64,000 bases of DNA from an uncultured Lachnospiraceae bacterium (GTDB lineage: Bacteria > Bacillota > Clostridia > Lachnospirales > Lachnospiraceae): assembly GCA_945919075.1 (NCBI GenBank), contig CAMEIX010000017.1, positions 1-64,000 on the forward strand, written 5' to 3'. Below, one piece after another: positions 42,875 through 51,685 of the stretch; the first letter of the stretch is position 1; the number at the start of each line of letters is the position of its first letter. The notes under the pieces are model-generated. The model did no database searches. It was not told the origin of the DNA and saw nothing but the letters and a program-made list of their open reading frames with translations. The position numbers were made by a program, and so were the translations under genes.

Positions 42875-44008
42875 ATGAAAGAATTAGATAATTTACAGAC
42901 ACCCTGTTACGTGGTGGATGAAGAAAAAATAATAGACAACTTAAAAATATTACAGAGAGTGGAAAAAGAAAGCGGATGTCACATTCTGTTGGCGCAGAAG
43001 GCTTTTTCTATGTTTTCCCTGTATCCGTTAATCGGAGAATACATCAGCGGAACCACAGCCAGCGGACTGTATGAAGCCAGACTCGGGGCGCAGGAAATGG
43101 GAAAGGAAAATCATGTTTTTGCACCTGCGTACAAAGAAGAGCATATGAAGGAACTGGTGAAAATCTGCGACCACATTATTTTTAATTCCTTTGCACAATA
43201 CGAAAAATATAAAGAGATGTGCAAGGATGTGAGTGTGGGAATCCGAATAAATCCCATGTACTCCACACAAGAAGGCCATGCCATTTATGACCCCTGTGCA
43301 CCCGGTTCCAGACTGGGTGTGGTGCGGGAACAGTTTCGTGAAGATATGCCGTATGGCGAAGGGGGAATCGAAGGCCTTCATTTTCACACGCTTTGCGAGC
43401 AGAATGCGGAGGATCTGGTCAAAACCTTCCGGGCTGTGGAAGAACAGTTCGGACCCTGGCTCCATAAGGTAAAATGGCTCAATATGGGGGGCGGTCACCA
43501 TATCACCAGACCGGATTATCAGGTGGAGGTCTTAATCGAACTTATTCAATACATCAAAGAGAAATATGGTGTGGAAGTATATCTGGAACCCGGTGAGGCC
43601 ATTGCATTAAATGCGGGATATCTGGTGACGGAGGTCATGGATAAAGTGCAAAATACCTGTGAAATTCTTGTATTGGATGCTTCTGCCGCCTGTCATATGC
43701 CGGACGTTCTGGAAATGCCTTATAGGCCGCCTCTTCGCGGAGGCTATCCGGCAGGAGAAAAGCCTTTTACTTATCGCATTTCTTCCCTTACCTGCCTTGC
43801 AGGTGATGTAATCGGGGATTATAGCTTTGAAAAGGAAATCAAGGTGGGAGACCGTCTTGTATTTGAAGACATGGCGATTTATTCCATGGTAAAGAATAAT
43901 ACTTTCAACGGCATTCCTCTGCCGGATATTGTATTACTTACCGGAAATAAAGAGTATAAATTAATCCGCAGATTCTCCTATGAGGATTTTAAGGGGAGAC
44001 TTTCTTAG
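42875..44008 (+). CDS. nspC: Carboxynorspermidine/carboxyspermidine decarboxylase
   Basis: 377 residues. Alanine-racemase-like PLP barrel of the NspC type: TPCYVVDEEKI start, PLP lysine K42 in LLAQKAFS, HFHTLCEQ, NMGGGHHIT (phosphate-binding glycines) and YLEPGEA, with the C-terminal CLAGDVIGDY containing the catalytic cysteine. It converts carboxyspermidine to spermidine. It follows the dehydrogenase by 46 nt and completes the aspartate-semialdehyde-dependent spermidine pathway described for Vibrio, Campylobacter and many gut bacteria. No key residue is missing. Confidence 0.95.
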   Translation: MKELDNLQTPCYVVDEEKIIDNLKILQRVEKESGCHILLAQKAFSMFSLYPLIGEYISGTTASGLYEARLGAQEMGKENHVFAPAYKEEHMKELVKICDHIIFNSFAQYEKYKEMCKDVSVGIRINPMYSTQEGHAIYDPCAPGSRLGVVREQFREDMPYGEGGIEGLHFHTLCEQNAEDLVKTFRAVEEQFGPWLHKVKWLNMGGGHHITRPDYQVEVLIELIQYIKEKYGVEVYLEPGEAIALNAGYLVTEVMDKVQNTCEILVLDASAACHMPDVLEMPYRPPLRGGYPAGEKPFTYRISSLTCLAGDVIGDYSFEKEIKVGDRLVFEDMAIYSMVKNNTFNGIPLPDIVLLTGNKEYKLIRRFSYEDFKGRLS

Positions 44009-44072
44009 CGGAAAAATTTGGAAAGGAAAATTATCCGGTCTCATAGGAAGCATTGGATAATACGAGCAGGTA

Positions 44073-45227
44073 ATGGTATTAAATCGTACACCGAAGGCGG
44101 ATGGATTTTTCATGCCCGGAGAATTTGAACCGCAGGACGGATGCATTATGATCTGGCCTGTGCGTCCCGGCTCCTGGCCGAATAAGGCTAAGGCAGCCAG
44201 ACGTGCATTTGTAGCTATTATAAAAGAAATTGCAAAGAGTGAGAATGTATATGTGGCAGCAGAAGAAGCGGCGATAGAATCTGCAAGGGAAATGCTTGCG
44301 GACATTCCCAATGTCACTATCTTTTCGATGGAATCGGACGATGCATGGGCAAGGGATGTAGCACCTACTTTTGTGAAAAATGGTGCAGGAAAGGTGCGTG
44401 CCGTAAACTGGGAGTTTAATGCCTGGGGCGGCAGTTTTGACGGTTTGTATCAGGATTGGGAGAAAGATAATGCCTTTGCCCAAAGAATTGCGGACAGATT
44501 GGGGTATGACATTTATGATGCAACACCCTTTGTGTTGGAGGGCGGCAGTATCCACAGCGATGGGGAGGGAACCGTGCTGGTGACCGAAGCCTGTCTACTG
44601 AGCGGTGGCAGAAATCCCAAAATGACGAAAGAGGAAATTACCGAAAAATTAAAAGAATATCTGGGGGCGGAAAAAATCATCTGGCTTCCCAGAGGAATTT
44701 ATCAGGATGAAACCAATGAGCATGTAGATAATGTGTGTGCCTTTATCCGTCCCGGAGAAGTGGTACTTGCCTGGACGGACAATGAAAGTGACCCGCAGTA
44801 TGCGCTTTCCATGGAAAGTCTTAAGGTACTGGAAAAAGAAACTGATGCGAAGGGGCGCAGAATCATTATCCATAAATTACCGATTCCCGATGTGCCGGTC
44901 TTAGTAGAGGAAGAAGATTTGGCCGGCTATGTGTTTGCAGAGGGGGAGGATAATCGTGAAGCCGGGGAACGGCTGGCGGCATCCTATGTGAATTTCTATT
45001 TTTCCAATGATGCCATATTACTGCCGGCGTTTGGCGGGGAAAACAGAGAGAGCGATGAACGGGCAGCAGCTATATTGGAGAAACTTTGTCCCGAAAGAAG
45101 AATTGTACCGATTCCCGCCAGGGACATTCTGCTGGGGGGCGGTAATATTCATTGTATTACCCAGCAGATACCGGCGAAAGAGGGGAGTTCCCAATATACC
45201 TGTTATGAAAGGGAGGTATTATTTTGA
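44073..45227 (+). CDS. aguA: Agmatine deiminase
   Basis: 384 residues. Guanidino-group hydrolase fold: [20 protein letters not shown] start, [11 protein letters not shown] (substrate and catalytic acid region), [22 protein letters not shown], the catalytic histidine in DETNEHVDN and nucleophile C361 in [11 protein letters not shown]. It hydrolyses agmatine to N-carbamoylputrescine plus ammonia in the cytoplasm. Weak SD (GAGCAGG). Its TGA overlaps the TTG start of the next gene, so the two steps from agmatine to putrescine are translationally coupled. An alternative use on aminopropylagmatine-type intermediates cannot be excluded. Confidence 0.95.
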   Translation: MVLNRTPKADGFFMPGEFEPQDGCIMIWPVRPGSWPNKAKAARRAFVAIIKEIAKSENVYVAAEEAAIESAREMLADIPNVTIFSMESDDAWARDVAPTFVKNGAGKVRAVNWEFNAWGGSFDGLYQDWEKDNAFAQRIADRLGYDIYDATPFVLEGGSIHSDGEGTVLVTEACLLSGGRNPKMTKEEITEKLKEYLGAEKIIWLPRGIYQDETNEHVDNVCAFIRPGEVVLAWTDNESDPQYALSMESLKVLEKETDAKGRRIIIHKLPIPDVPVLVEEEDLAGYVFAEGEDNREAGERLAASYVNFYFSNDAILLPAFGGENRESDERAAAILEKLCPERRIVPIPARDILLGGGNIHCITQQIPAKEGSSQYTCYEREVLF

Positions 45228-46099
45228 GAAAGGTAACCGTAGCTGCAATCCAGATGAAATGCAGCAGGATTGTAGAAGAAAATCTGAATAAAGCGGAGAA
45301 TATGATACGGGAGGCAGCAAGTAAAGGAGCTGGCGTGATCCTTCTTCCGGAACTGTTTGAAAGAGAATATTTCTGTCAGCAGAGGCGCTATGATTTTTAT
45401 GAATATGCGCTGCCTGCCATGGAGAATCCGGCAGTGCAGATGGGTGTCCGGCTGGCAAAGGAACTTAATGTGGTATTGCCTGTCAGCTTTTATGAGAAGG
45501 AGGGCAACGTGCTCTACAACTCCATAGCGTGTATTGACGCAGATGGAGCGGTTCTTGGAGTTTATCGCAAGACGCATATTCCGGATGACCATTTCTATCA
45601 GGAAAAATTCTATTTTACACCGGGGAATACCGGATTTCAGGTTTATGAGACAAGGTATGGAAAAATCGGGATTGGAATCTGTTGGGATCAATGGTTTCCG
45701 GAAACTGCCCGCTGCCTTGCCATAGCCGGTGCAGAAATGATTCTGTATCCCACCGCCATCGGTTCCGAACCCATATTAAATACGGACAGCTCCGGTCATT
45801 GGAGAAGAGTCATGCAGGGACATGCCGCATCCAACCTGATGCCGGTGATCGCAGCAAACAGGATTGGCTTAGAAAAAGTAGAACCCTGTGAGGAAAATGC
45901 AAATCAGTCCTCGGAACTTGTTTTTTATGGTTCTTCCTTTATGACGGACGAAACCGGTGACCTGGTGGAAGAGGCAGATAAGGTTACAGAACAGATACTG
46001 CTTCATACCTATGACCTGGATGCTATGAAGGAAAACAGGCTGGCGTGGGGAATCTTCCGCGACAGACGACCGGAAATGTATGGAATGATATGCAAATAA
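45224..46099 (+). CDS. aguB: N-carbamoylputrescine amidase
   Basis: 291 residues from the TTG at 45224, which overlaps the aguA stop (TTGA); AAAGGGAGG lies 9 nt upstream and no ATG gives a full-length enzyme. Nitrilase fold with the catalytic triad E43 (LLPELFE), K116 (YRKTHIPD) and C153 ([10 protein letters not shown]). It hydrolyses N-carbamoylputrescine to putrescine, CO2 and ammonia. Last gene of the polyamine operon. The rare TTG start in a coupled overlap suggests its translation depends on ribosomes finishing aguA, keeping the two proteins in step. Confidence 0.95.
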   Translation: MRKVTVAAIQMKCSRIVEENLNKAENMIREAASKGAGVILLPELFEREYFCQQRRYDFYEYALPAMENPAVQMGVRLAKELNVVLPVSFYEKEGNVLYNSIACIDADGAVLGVYRKTHIPDDHFYQEKFYFTPGNTGFQVYETRYGKIGIGICWDQWFPETARCLAIAGAEMILYPTAIGSEPILNTDSSGHWRRVMQGHAASNLMPVIAANRIGLEKVEPCEENANQSSELVFYGSSFMTDETGDLVEEADKVTEQILLHTYDLDAMKENRLAWGIFRDRRPEMYGMICK

Positions 46100-46112
46100 A
46101 CAGAAAGAAAAA

Positions 46113-46137
46113 GGGGGTGCATGCCTGATGCACCCCC
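46113..46137 (-). terminator. Terminator of the minus-strand SCP2 gene
   Basis: GGGGGTGCAT (46113-46122) and ATGCACCCCC (46128-46137) form a perfect 10-bp stem. The T-run lies on the minus strand side (AAAAA at 46108-46112 on plus), so it mainly serves the SCP2 gene but probably also stops the polyamine operon. Confidence 0.75.
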
Positions 46138-46148
46138 TATACCAAATA

Positions 46149-46490
46149 TTATTTGTGTTTTTTCCGTTTGGATAATTTAACTTTATTAAACAGAGCAATT
46201 TTGTCAGGATTGCCATCCACGTGAAAAACTCCTGAGGAAATGGCAGTCTTATAATCCAAACTACCATCCAGAACGGACAGAATGGCCGAGGTGTCTGCGG
46301 TAACAAGGGCATCCCGGTCATGATAATCATAAGGTTCTACACAAACCTGGCGGTTGGCAATTTCAATATAAAATGCCCCGGCTGCTTCTCCGGTTACGTT
46401 CACCTGAACCGCAACATGTTCATATACTTCTCTTGCGTCTGCATATTCATAGACGTCACGTACCTTGAGTACCAATTCTTCGTATGTCAT
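46149..46490 (-). CDS. SCP2 sterol-binding-domain-like protein
   Basis: 113 residues on the minus strand with AGGAGGGGTG before the ATG. Single SCP2-like domain: an N-terminal amphipathic segment, VTGEAAGAFYIEIANRQVCVEPY strands, then DALVTADTSAILSVLDGSLDYKTAISSGVFHVDGNPDKI, the usual 'T.D...l..ll.G.ld...a...G.i.v.Gd......l' pattern, and a basic tail. Bacterial members bind hydrophobic ligands in a pocket but have no set role. Monocistronic and divergent from the riboswitch-controlled ABC genes. Confidence 0.8.
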   Translation of the reverse strand: MTYEELVLKVRDVYEYADAREVYEHVAVQVNVTGEAAGAFYIEIANRQVCVEPYDYHDRDALVTADTSAILSVLDGSLDYKTAISSGVFHVDGNPDKIALFNKVKLSKRKKHK

Positions 46491-46675
46491 ATTACACCCC
46501 TCCTGTATGTATAATTTTTAGAAAATATTTTGATTGGGGAATATTTTTCTATAAATAAAGTATAGCATCTTTTTTTGTGTATTTAAAGAGGTAAATGCAA
46601 GTTAGTTATCTGTAATTTTGGCAAAATAAAACATAATTTATGCAAAACAAATATTTCTATTCGATTTTTTCAAAA

Positions 46676-46711
46676 ACAGATTGACATATAGAAAACTATC
46701 TGTTAATCTGT
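46676..46711 (+). promoter_or_regulatory. Promoter within an 11-bp dyad, ahead of the riboswitch
   Basis: TTGACA (46681-46686) and TAATCT (46704-46709) at 17 nt spacing. ACAGATTGACA (46676-46686) and TGTTAATCTGT (46701-46711) are inverted repeats with one mismatch that cover both promoter boxes, an arrangement expected of a repressor site. Confidence 0.5.
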
Positions 46712-46719
46712 CAATAATC

Positions 46720-46816
46720 CTTAGGGGAGTAATCGGCACGAAAGTGTGGTAGGTCAACATCCTGGTGACTGCAATGCAGTGTAAATCCTGGCTTACCTTA
46801 ATTGATGAGACTTAAG
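46720..46816 (+). ncRNA. yybP-ykoY (Mn2+-sensing) riboswitch aptamer
   Basis: Begins with P1 CTTAGG (46720-46725) pairing with CTTAAG (46811-46816), contains the conserved GGGGAGTA (46724-46731) of loop L1 and GAGAC (46807-46811) of L3, with the GTCAACATCCTGGTGAC and CTGCAATGCAG hairpins between. This order of invariant elements is the yybP-ykoY pattern; the class responds to Mn2+ and usually raises expression when manganese is high. Assignment is by eye. Confidence 0.75.
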
Positions 46817-46823
46817 TATGGCT

Positions 46824-46885
46824 TATGCTGTACTGGTCCCTAAACATTGTTTATCCGGCGGGTACAGCATACTGTACCCGCTTTC
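46824..46885 (+). terminator. Riboswitch expression platform: antiterminator and terminator
   Basis: Terminator: GCGGGTACAG (46858-46867) and CTGTACCCGC (46872-46881), then TTTCT. Upstream, TATGCTGTAC (46824-46833) is perfectly complementary to GTACAGCATA (46862-46871), so it can open the terminator stem. Alternative pairing next to the aptamer is the signature of a transcriptional switch. Confidence 0.8.
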
Positions 46886-46949
46886 TGTTGTGTATGTATT
46901 ACAAAACGAGAATACGGAGTGCGAACAAAAAAACTTAAGGAGGAAAAGT

Positions 46950-47648
46950 ATGAAACTGAAGATTAACAATGTGCACAAATTTTATGGAGAAGGAGAGAGC
47001 CGCGTAGAGGTTTTACGGGGAATTGACTGTGAGATTAAAGACGGGGAAATCTGTGTTCTTTTAGGACCGTCCGGCTCCGGAAAATCCACTCTGTTAAACA
47101 TCATCGGGGGCATTGAGACTGCGGATGAGGGATGCATTGACATCGGGGATGACTGCACCGATGATATGAATGAAAAGCAGCTTACTCTTTACAGAAGAAA
47201 CCATTTAGGATTTGTCTTCCAGTTCTATAATCTGATTCCCAATTTAACGGTAAAAGAAAACATAGAGGTGTGTGCATACCTTTCGGATAAGCCCCTCGAA
47301 ATCAACGATCTTTTAAAGACGCTGGGGCTTTATGAACACAGGGATAAACTTCCTTCCCAATTATCCGGCGGACAGCAGCAGAGATGTGCTATCGGTCGTG
47401 CACTGGTTAAGAATCCCTCCCTGCTTTTATGTGATGAACCCACCGGTGCGTTGGATTATTCCACATCAAAGGAAATTTTGAAACTGATTGAGGATATTAA
47501 CGCGAAATATCATAATACCATTTTAATCGTGACTCATAACGATGCGATTAAATCCATGGCAAACAGGGTGCTTCGCATGCGGGACGGTAAAATTGTAAAA
47601 AATTATGAAAACGAGACACCCATCCATGCTGCAGATTTAGAGTGGTAG
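46950..47648 (+). CDS. ABC transporter ATP-binding protein (MacB/LolD type)
   Basis: 232 residues from the ATG at 46950 (AAGGAGG upstream). The longer frame beginning at 46818 is excluded because it would translate the riboswitch terminator. Walker A GPSGSGKST (near residue 39), Q-loop FVFQFYNLIPNLT, signature LSGGQQQR near 145, Walker B LLLCDEPTGALD near 165 and switch histidine in IVTHND. Members of this subfamily pair with FtsX-like permeases, as here, and drive extrusion from the membrane or mechanotransmission and not bulk import. Expression should respond to the Mn2+-type riboswitch immediately upstream. Confidence 0.93.
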   Translation: MKLKINNVHKFYGEGESRVEVLRGIDCEIKDGEICVLLGPSGSGKSTLLNIIGGIETADEGCIDIGDDCTDDMNEKQLTLYRRNHLGFVFQFYNLIPNLTVKENIEVCAYLSDKPLEINDLLKTLGLYEHRDKLPSQLSGGQQQRCAIGRALVKNPSLLLCDEPTGALDYSTSKEILKLIEDINAKYHNTILIVTHNDAIKSMANRVLRMRDGKIVKNYENETPIHAADLEW

Positions 47649-47662
47649 GAAGAGGTGATATC

Positions 47663-49915
47663 ATGAAAAATCCATTAAACAGAAGAGTGTTTCGCGAAAT
47701 AAAGGAAAATGCAGGAAAGTATCTTGGAATTTTTGTCATTCTGGCATGTATTATTTTTGTAGGCTCTGCATTCATGGTTACCTTAAGCAGTGCGGATATT
47801 ACCCTGAAAAATCAGGAAAATACGCGCATGACGGAAGATGGTAATTTCGAACTTTTACAGGAAATGCCGGAGGATGCGAAAAAGTTTTTTGAGGAAAACC
47901 AAATTCTCTTGGAAGAAAATTTTTATGTTACCGAGAATGAGTTTTTAGAAAAAGCGAAGGTTCTTGTTTACAACGAAAGAGAGACACTGAATCTCTATGA
48001 TATTTTTGAAGGCGAAGCACCAAAGAACGAATCAGAAATTATTCTGGACCGGCTGTTCGCCGACAACCATGATATAAAAGTGGGGGATAGCATTACCCTG
48101 TGCGGTAACAGGTTTCAGGTAAGCGGTCTGGCAGCTTTTGCAGATTATACATCCCTGTTTAAGTCCAATCAGGACCTGGTCATGGATGTACAGGGCTTTG
48201 GAGTAGCCATGGTAAGCAGGGAAGGCTTTGAGAGGTTTGATAAAAGTCAGATTACACATCATTACAGTTACCGCTTCGAAGACCGGGACCTGAGCGATAA
48301 GGAAAAAAAGGAACTGGCAGAGGATATGCAGGTGAGTCTGGTGATGAACGGGTGCCTTTTACAGAACTTTCTTAGTGCGGACCACAACCAGTGTATCAGT
48401 TTTCTGAAAAATGATATGGGTAAGGATGGTCCCATGATGGAAGTATTTCTCTACATACTGCTTGTCATCATTGCCTTTGTGTTTGCCGTGCTGACCGGAA
48501 ATACGATTGAAAAAGAGGCTACGGTAATCGGTACATTAAGAGCTCTTGGATACACACGCGCGGAAATGATCTGGCATTATTTGCGGCCTACTTTACTGGT
48601 AACGGTTGTGGCAGCGATTGTGGGAAATATCCTGGGCTATACCGTCATGCTTGAGCCCTTTCTTTCCATGTACTATTCTTCCTATTGTCTGCCGCCCATT
48701 GCCATACAGTTTTCCATGCGGGCTTTTGCAATCACAACGATTGCGCCTGTTGTGATTATGGTGATAATCAATGTGGTTCTCTTGTATAACAAGCTGGTTT
48801 TAAGTCCCCTTAAGTTTTTGCGTAAGGATTTAAAGAAGGGAAAACAGAAAAAGGTGGTAAAACTTCCCGACTTATCTTTTATGAGCCGTTTTCGCATTCG
48901 GGTGATTCTGCAAAATAAGATCTGCTATCTGATTTTATTTGTCGGTATTTATCTGTCCGGTCTGCTTTTAATGTTTGGTGTGGGACTGGGCCCCTTACTG
49001 GACCATTATGTGGAGAATATTGACCAAACTTTGCCGTATGAATATCAATATATCTTAAAAGCACCGGTGGAGGCAGGGGGTGGCGAAAAGGTTAAGATGT
49101 ACTCCATGAGTACCTACAGCAAACAGTATGATAAGGATATCGAAATCACTCTGATGGGAGTGGAGAAAAACAGCAGCTTCTTTGACTATGTGCCCTCGGC
49201 AAAAGAGGAGGAAGCAGTCATTACAGAGCCCATGGCAAAGAAACTGAAACTGAAGGCGGGCGATGAAATTACCCTGAAAGACAGTTATTTTGACAAGGAA
49301 TATACTTTTAAGATTACGGCAGTCTGTGATTACGACAGTACGCTTGGCATCTTTATGGAGAGAGAAGTTTTAAATAAACTGTTAGGCGCCGATGCAGAAG
49401 ATTTCAACTGTCTGGTCTCCAATGAAAAGCTGACGATCGACGAGGCATATCTTGCGAAGTATCTTACAAGAAGCGACATAATCGGGGCAACCGGGCAATT
49501 GATGGATATGTTTGATACGGTTCTTAAAGTGTTCAGCATTTCCTCCGTGGTGATATACATGATTCTGATGTATATTTTAACCAAGACCGTAATTGAGAAG
49601 AATGCGCTTTACATTTCCTTTATGAAGGTCTTTGGTTATAACAGCAAGGAAGCAGGAAGTCTTTACCTTCATGCCACCGGCATAACCGTTATTCTTTCCG
49701 TGCTGGTATGTCTGCCCTTGCAGCATCTTGGGTTTGGAGCCCTGATGGACTCCATCACCGGTATGATCGAAGGATATGTTCCGTTCTATCTGCCGGCATG
49801 GGTCTATGTCTTTATTGCGGTAGTCGGCATTGGGGCATACTTCGTGATTAATTCTTTTCATGTACGGAAGGTACAAAAGATTCCTATGAGTGATGCCCTG
49901 AAAAACAGGGAATAA
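47663..49915 (+). CDS. FtsX-like ABC permease
   Basis: 750 residues from the ATG at 47663 (AGAGGTGAT upstream). First membrane segment at about 18-40 (YLGIFVILACIIFVGSAFMV), then a large extracytoplasmic domain (about 45-270), three segments between about 275 and 395 forming the first FtsX core, a segment near 425 (KICYLILFVGIYLSGLLLMFG), a second extracytoplasmic domain (about 450-620) and three last segments (about 630-740). Eight segments with two external domains match the long two-core permeases paired with one ATPase. The preceding ATPase gene ends 14 nt away. Substrate unknown; the upstream riboswitch class is usually attached to manganese export or homeostasis genes. Confidence 0.9.
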   Translation: MKNPLNRRVFREIKENAGKYLGIFVILACIIFVGSAFMVTLSSADITLKNQENTRMTEDGNFELLQEMPEDAKKFFEENQILLEENFYVTENEFLEKAKVLVYNERETLNLYDIFEGEAPKNESEIILDRLFADNHDIKVGDSITLCGNRFQVSGLAAFADYTSLFKSNQDLVMDVQGFGVAMVSREGFERFDKSQITHHYSYRFEDRDLSDKEKKELAEDMQVSLVMNGCLLQNFLSADHNQCISFLKNDMGKDGPMMEVFLYILLVIIAFVFAVLTGNTIEKEATVIGTLRALGYTRAEMIWHYLRPTLLVTVVAAIVGNILGYTVMLEPFLSMYYSSYCLPPIAIQFSMRAFAITTIAPVVIMVIINVVLLYNKLVLSPLKFLRKDLKKGKQKKVVKLPDLSFMSRFRIRVILQNKICYLILFVGIYLSGLLLMFGVGLGPLLDHYVENIDQTLPYEYQYILKAPVEAGGGEKVKMYSMSTYSKQYDKDIEITLMGVEKNSSFFDYVPSAKEEEAVITEPMAKKLKLKAGDEITLKDSYFDKEYTFKITAVCDYDSTLGIFMEREVLNKLLGADAEDFNCLVSNEKLTIDEAYLAKYLTRSDIIGATGQLMDMFDTVLKVFSISSVVIYMILMYILTKTVIEKNALYISFMKVFGYNSKEAGSLYLHATGITVILSVLVCLPLQHLGFGALMDSITGMIEGYVPFYLPAWVYVFIAVVGIGAYFVINSFHVRKVQKIPMSDALKNRE

Positions 49916-50059
49916 AAGATAAGGAGTAGATTTTTATACAACTTGACGTTGAAAAGAAAAGATAATAATATTGAATTACAACATATGAGGGGGCAAACAT
50001 AATTACTTCCTTTAATTTTAGTACATGGACAAGTGGAGTTTGGTACAGGGGGATAGGGA

Positions 50060-50518
50060 ATGTGTAATAAGGACACTATAAAAAGAATAATGAATAAGAA
50101 AATACCGGGAAAATTTTGGGTTTTTCTTCTGATTTTTGTGGTATGTGGTGTGCTTGGTTATCATTTGATTAATGAGTATGTTATATATAAAAATCCCAAG
50201 ATGTATCTGCATACTAGCACTCGTAAAAATGGTGATGATATAGTACAAAATTTTTGGTTAACGACACAATGTTCCCGATTTGGAATGCCAAAAGAGTACC
50301 ATGACAGAGAAAAAGAATGGTATGATAAAGTAGTTACCTATCAGACTTTACTTGAAACTGATTATGTATATCCAAAACAAGTTTATGTATCGCATGAAAT
50401 AAGAGATGGAAAAACATATTTAACTTATGATGGTACTGTAACTACAAAAGAGGGACAGGCGGCAGAAATACATAAGGTCATAGAATTGTCTTTTGAAGTA
50501 TCTACATTTTCCAATTAA
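50060..50518 (+). CDS. Small membrane-anchored protein of unknown function
   Basis: 152 residues. A basic start is followed by one membrane helix (about 18-40, FWVFLLIFVVCGVLGYHLI) and an extracytoplasmic domain of about 110 residues (WLTTQCSRFGMPKEYHDREKEWY...YVYPKQVYVSHEIRDGKTYLTYDGTVTT). An alternative start at 50090 (MNKKIPGKFW) would shorten the cytoplasmic part. Markedly AT-rich compared with neighbours, hinting at a different origin. Not recognised. It lies 145 nt after the FtsX permease and ends at a strong terminator shared with the convergent DHHW gene. Confidence 0.7.
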   Translation: MCNKDTIKRIMNKKIPGKFWVFLLIFVVCGVLGYHLINEYVIYKNPKMYLHTSTRKNGDDIVQNFWLTTQCSRFGMPKEYHDREKEWYDKVVTYQTLLETDYVYPKQVYVSHEIRDGKTYLTYDGTVTTKEGQAAEIHKVIELSFEVSTFSN

Positions 50519-50528
50519 TAGTCAAAAC

Positions 50529-50568
50529 AATCTCCGTTTAACTGTGTAGGGTAAACGGAGATTTTTCT
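50529..50568. terminator. Bidirectional terminator
   Basis: AATCTCCGTTTA (50529-50540) and TAAACGGAGATT (50552-50563) form a perfect 12-bp stem, with T-rich tail on plus and a shorter one (TTGTTTTGAC) on minus. Confidence 0.85.
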
Positions 50569-50573
50569 TTTGG

Positions 50574-51674
50574 TTATTTCAAAGTAGTGCTGTTGTTTAA
50601 GACACTTGTGGAGTACAGGAAAAGAACATCCTGGTCGTCAAACTCTATGAAGCGTCCCAGAATCTGCGGCGCAATATAGCGAATGTCCACCAGAGTTACT
50701 TTTGCATAGTTTTCGGCGAAAAGGGGAGCAATACTGCTGCCGAAGGAATCCCTGAAAAGAATCAGTTCCTTATTGGTGGATGCGTTTGGATTGGTGATTT
50801 CAATCAGGGATTTGGACCCGGATAAGTATAGCTCGTAAGGATCGTTTCCATGCCCTTTTTCCAAATCATAGACAGGCATGGTATCCCCTGTTTCAAAGTC
50901 CTTTACCACGCAGGCATCCAAAAAGGGACTTTCCAGATAGTAGAGATTTTCTGCCGGAAGGGGGAGAGCAGACTGCCCGTAGTACACCCCGTAAAACGGT
51001 TTATCCAGTTGTGCTGTGGAATAGGATTCTTTAAGGCTGCCGCCCATGGCTTCTGCCAGATATCCGGCTACAGGCAGAAGCTTTTCCTGACGCCAGTGAG
51101 TGTCCGTAGCATAATAATCGTCTATGGATAAAAGCGGCATAATATCGATATATTCTGCAAAAGGTGTCTCTGCGCACATCTTACGAACAAACTCTTCATA
51201 GTCCATGGAAAGGCAGCTGTTTTTGTCTGCCAGAAAATAGCTTTTGTCAGGGACAATCGTCAGATATACATTTATGTTTTTGTCTGCCATATAGGTATCG
51301 TATAAGTACCCGAAACGTTTTCCTGCATAAGTAATGGAGGAGTCATTTAACGGATATTCCATCTTGGCTGCATAGCCGTCATTTACATAAATCTGATTGT
51401 TGTCCTTTTGTCTGAAAACATAGAAAGAAACCATTGCCTTTAATGTCCTGAAGTTATCCCGCAGAGGAAACTGGTCCAGGGTATAATTTTCAAAATCGCT
51501 CATAAATTTATTGTCCAATACGGATTCCATGGTAAGCGTGGGCATTTTTGCAAGAGGTCTCCGTTCACTGGTGCTTACGTCTTTGTCAGGTGCTATGATG
51601 CCCCACAAAAGAAATCCAAAGAGGAAGAAAGCGGTGGCAAAACAGGTGATGTAATTTTTAATTTTCGTCCGCAT
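50574..51674 (-). CDS. DHHW/AlgX-like acyl-transfer partner protein
   Basis: 366 residues. N-terminal signal anchor (about 7-28, CFATAFFLFGFLLWGII) then an extracytoplasmic SGNH-like domain with TDTHWRQEKLLP (the DTHW variant of the DHHW motif, near 192) and ILFRDSFGSS near 308 (serine in the GDS-like position). These are the AlgJ/AlgX/DltD-type elements that move acyl groups onto a surface polymer. The gene follows the MBOAT gene by 11 nt on the same strand, the standard pairing: MBOAT passes an acetyl group across the membrane and this protein transfers it. The target polymer is unknown; no alginate or dlt genes are present. Confidence 0.85.
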   Translation of the reverse strand: MRTKIKNYITCFATAFFLFGFLLWGIIAPDKDVSTSERRPLAKMPTLTMESVLDNKFMSDFENYTLDQFPLRDNFRTLKAMVSFYVFRQKDNNQIYVNDGYAAKMEYPLNDSSITYAGKRFGYLYDTYMADKNINVYLTIVPDKSYFLADKNSCLSMDYEEFVRKMCAETPFAEYIDIMPLLSIDDYYATDTHWRQEKLLPVAGYLAEAMGGSLKESYSTAQLDKPFYGVYYGQSALPLPAENLYYLESPFLDACVVKDFETGDTMPVYDLEKGHGNDPYELYLSGSKSLIEITNPNASTNKELILFRDSFGSSIAPLFAENYAKVTLVDIRYIAPQILGRFIEFDDQDVLFLYSTSVLNNSTTLK

Positions 51675-51685
51675 AATATACCTCC

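Noticed and set aside
46818..46949. N-terminal extension of the ABC ATPase
   Set aside because: It would translate through the riboswitch terminator; the ATG at 46950 has a strong SD and gives the normal N-terminus.
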